A stretch of DNA of 56,452 nucleotides from Gammaproteobacteria bacterium (lineage in GTDB: Bacteria; Pseudomonadota; Gammaproteobacteria; UBA6429; Thiohalophilaceae), in NCBI GenBank assembly GCA_022712915.1, contig JAFLJQ010000183.1, forward strand, positions 1 through 56,452, given 5' to 3'. The first letter of the stretch is position 1. Each line of letters opens with the position of its first letter. Below, piece after piece: positions 55,383 to 56,452 of this stretch. Below the pieces are notes generated by a model that had not been told where the DNA came from, did no database searches, and saw nothing but the letters and a program-made list of their open reading frames with translations. A program made the position numbers and the translations under genes.

Positions 55383-56069
55383 ATGGGCAAGCAGTATCGA
55401 CATACGTTCGGCCTTATTGTTGCGGCCATGACTTCAGTTTTGTCTTTGTCAATTCCTGTTTTTGCGAATGAATATGATGAGGCTGTCAAAGCAACGAATG
55501 CGGGTAATTATGAATTGGCAATTTCGATTTGGAAAAAACTCGCACAACAAGGTAATCTTGTTGCACAGTATAATTTGGCGGTGTTTTATAAAGAAGGTTA
55601 TGGTGTTGACAGTGATAGATCAGAATCCAGGCGCTGGTATAAGGCTGCTGCTCAACAGCGATTGATACAAGCTACAGCAAGTATCGATAATACCAGTATT
55701 AAACCAGCTGATGAACGTGATATTCAACGGGAAGATGAATTGCATGTTTTAAAATCTTTATCCAACACAGACCCTATTGGTTGGGTATTAAGCCAGAATC
55801 CACGTCATTATACTTTACAGTTGGCAAGTAGTCGTAGTGAAAAGCGCATTAAGCAATATTACGAAGATAATCAAATGCAGGGTAAAGGTGGTTATTATAA
55901 AAAAGAGAACGACGGTGAAATATGGTACTTTTTAATATACGGTGCTTATAATTCGTCTCAAAATGCTACTAATGAAATAGGACAATTGCCGGAAGAGATA
56001 CGAAAATGGTCTCCGTGGGTAAGAAGATTGGGTAATATACAAAAGGTAATAAACCGAGGGAATATATAA
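55383..56069 (+). CDS. Exported Sel1-repeat and SPOR-domain protein
   Basis: A 228-residue protein. A signal peptide (about 1-28, cleaved after V-F-A) is followed by Sel1-like repeats (about 35-95: A-Q-Y-N-L-A-V-F-Y-K-E-G-Y-G-V) and a C-terminal SPOR domain (about 140-222: H-Y-T-L-Q-L-A-S-S-R-S, later W-Y-F-L-I-Y-G-A-Y and P-W-V-R-R-L-G-N-I-Q) resembling DamX. SPOR domains bind denuded septal peptidoglycan, so a cell-wall or pole role is plausible. It starts 74 bases after the DUF1249 gene with GAGAGGG near the ATG. Confidence 0.88.
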   Translation: MGKQYRHTFGLIVAAMTSVLSLSIPVFANEYDEAVKATNAGNYELAISIWKKLAQQGNLVAQYNLAVFYKEGYGVDSDRSESRRWYKAAAQQRLIQATASIDNTSIKPADERDIQREDELHVLKSLSNTDPIGWVLSQNPRHYTLQLASSRSEKRIKQYYEDNQMQGKGGYYKKENDGEIWYFLIYGAYNSSQNATNEIGQLPEEIRKWSPWVRRLGNIQKVINRGNI

Positions 56070-56312
56070 AATGGACTTGTCAAGATTGCGTGTATGGGGG
56101 TGTTAAAATTTTTATGCTCCAGCTAACTATAAATATATAGAAGTTTGTCTGAGGGCGTTTAAAAATCTATGTAGCAGATTATTTAAATATCAAAACTTTG
56201 TTTAAATGATTTTTAACATGAATTTACAATAGAGATAATAAGATGGCTTCAGTTGTGGATTAGTATTATCAATGTTGCACATTATGACTGAATGGCAATA
56301 CGGTATTTTTCA
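56070..56312. other. Spacer before the insertion sequence
   Basis: AT-rich sequence with no gene. It lies directly left of the presumed IS256-family element end. Confidence 0.4.
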
Positions 56313-56452
56313 GAGCCTGTAAATTAAATTGTGTAACTGCTCATTAATTAATACCCTAACCTACAGGAAAATTAATAATGAGCATAGTGATGAACGAGAA
56401 AGAGATGAGGGCCTTGGCAGGACAACTGGCCAAGAACATAAAGACAGAAAAA
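56313..56452 (+). mobile_element. Left end of an IS256-family insertion sequence
   Basis: The segment from GAGCCTGTAAATTAAATTGTG is probably the left terminal region, followed by a short leader and the transposase start at 56378. The right end and any target duplication lie beyond the window, so the exact left boundary is an estimate. Confidence 0.6.
56378..56452 (+). CDS. IS256-family transposase, N-terminal fragment
   Basis: The first 25 codons before the window ends. M-N-E-K-E-M-R-A-L-A-G-Q-L-A-K-N-I-K-T resembles the start of many IS256-family (Transposase_mut) enzymes. An ATG at 56390 is an alternative start. The catalytic DDE part is not in the window, so integrity cannot be judged. 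Confidence 0.75.
   Translation, partial: MSIVMNEKEMRALAGQLAKNIKTEK

Overview
The window looks like a gammaproteobacterial chromosome (moderate GC). It is almost entirely a flagellar and chemotaxis locus. Gene content and order match the polar-flagellum locus of Pseudomonas and relatives: flgN-flgM-flgA read leftward; cheV, cheR, flgBCDEFGHIJKL, fliC-flaG-fliD-fliS-fliT, fleQ, fleS-fleR, fliEFGHIJ and fliK read rightward. The genus cannot be named from sequence alone.

Layout. 1-1.1 kb: a truncated hypothetical gene, a decayed stretch and a tRNA-Arg(CCT). 1.2-2.9 kb (minus): flgN, flgM, flgA. 3.1-16.1 kb (plus): cheV, cheR, then the rod, hook, ring and hook-filament junction genes. 16.1-26.7 kb: a flagellin region holding two near-identical flagellins, two flaG genes, fliD, fliS, fliT, a ruined second fliD, three copies of one flagellin-type promoter, and two inverted MITE-like elements at its edges. 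26.8-30.9 kb: the sigma-54 regulators fleQ, fleS, fleR. 31-38.3 kb: fliE-fliJ and fliK. 38.4-51.3 kb: a chemosensory operon (STAS-cheY-cheA-cheW-parA-mcp-cheR-cheD-cheB). 51.5-52.2 kb: fliA. 52.4-56.1 kb: a membrane protein plus von Willebrand A lipoprotein pair, a DUF1249 gene and a Sel1/SPOR gene. The window ends inside an IS256-family transposase.

Most notable is the chemosensory operon. Its order parallels the P. aeruginosa che2 cluster (cheY2-cheA2-cheW2-receptor-cheR2-cheD-cheB2). Here, however, the receptor is a soluble 1839-residue protein with six tandem globin domains, four PAS domains, HAMP-like segments, an MCP signalling domain and a C-terminal EWSEF pentapeptide. The CheA kinase carries a seventh globin domain of the same family between its P2-like and dimerisation regions. 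The globins retain the Tyr B10, Phe CD1 and proximal His expected for heme binding. A ParA-type ATPase sits directly before the receptor gene, which suggests a positioned cytoplasmic array. I read this as a candidate heme-based (O2, NO or redox) array with globins in both receptor and kinase; ligand and output are inference.

Regulation is unusually readable. Close sigma-54 (-24/-12) matches precede flgA, flgB, fleSR and fliK. Sigma-28 matches precede flgMN, cheV, the STAS-cheY-cheA operon and, more divergently, both flagellins and the DUF1249 gene. A sigma-70-like promoter precedes fleQ. This fits the known hierarchy FleQ -> FleSR/RpoN -> FliA/FlgM.
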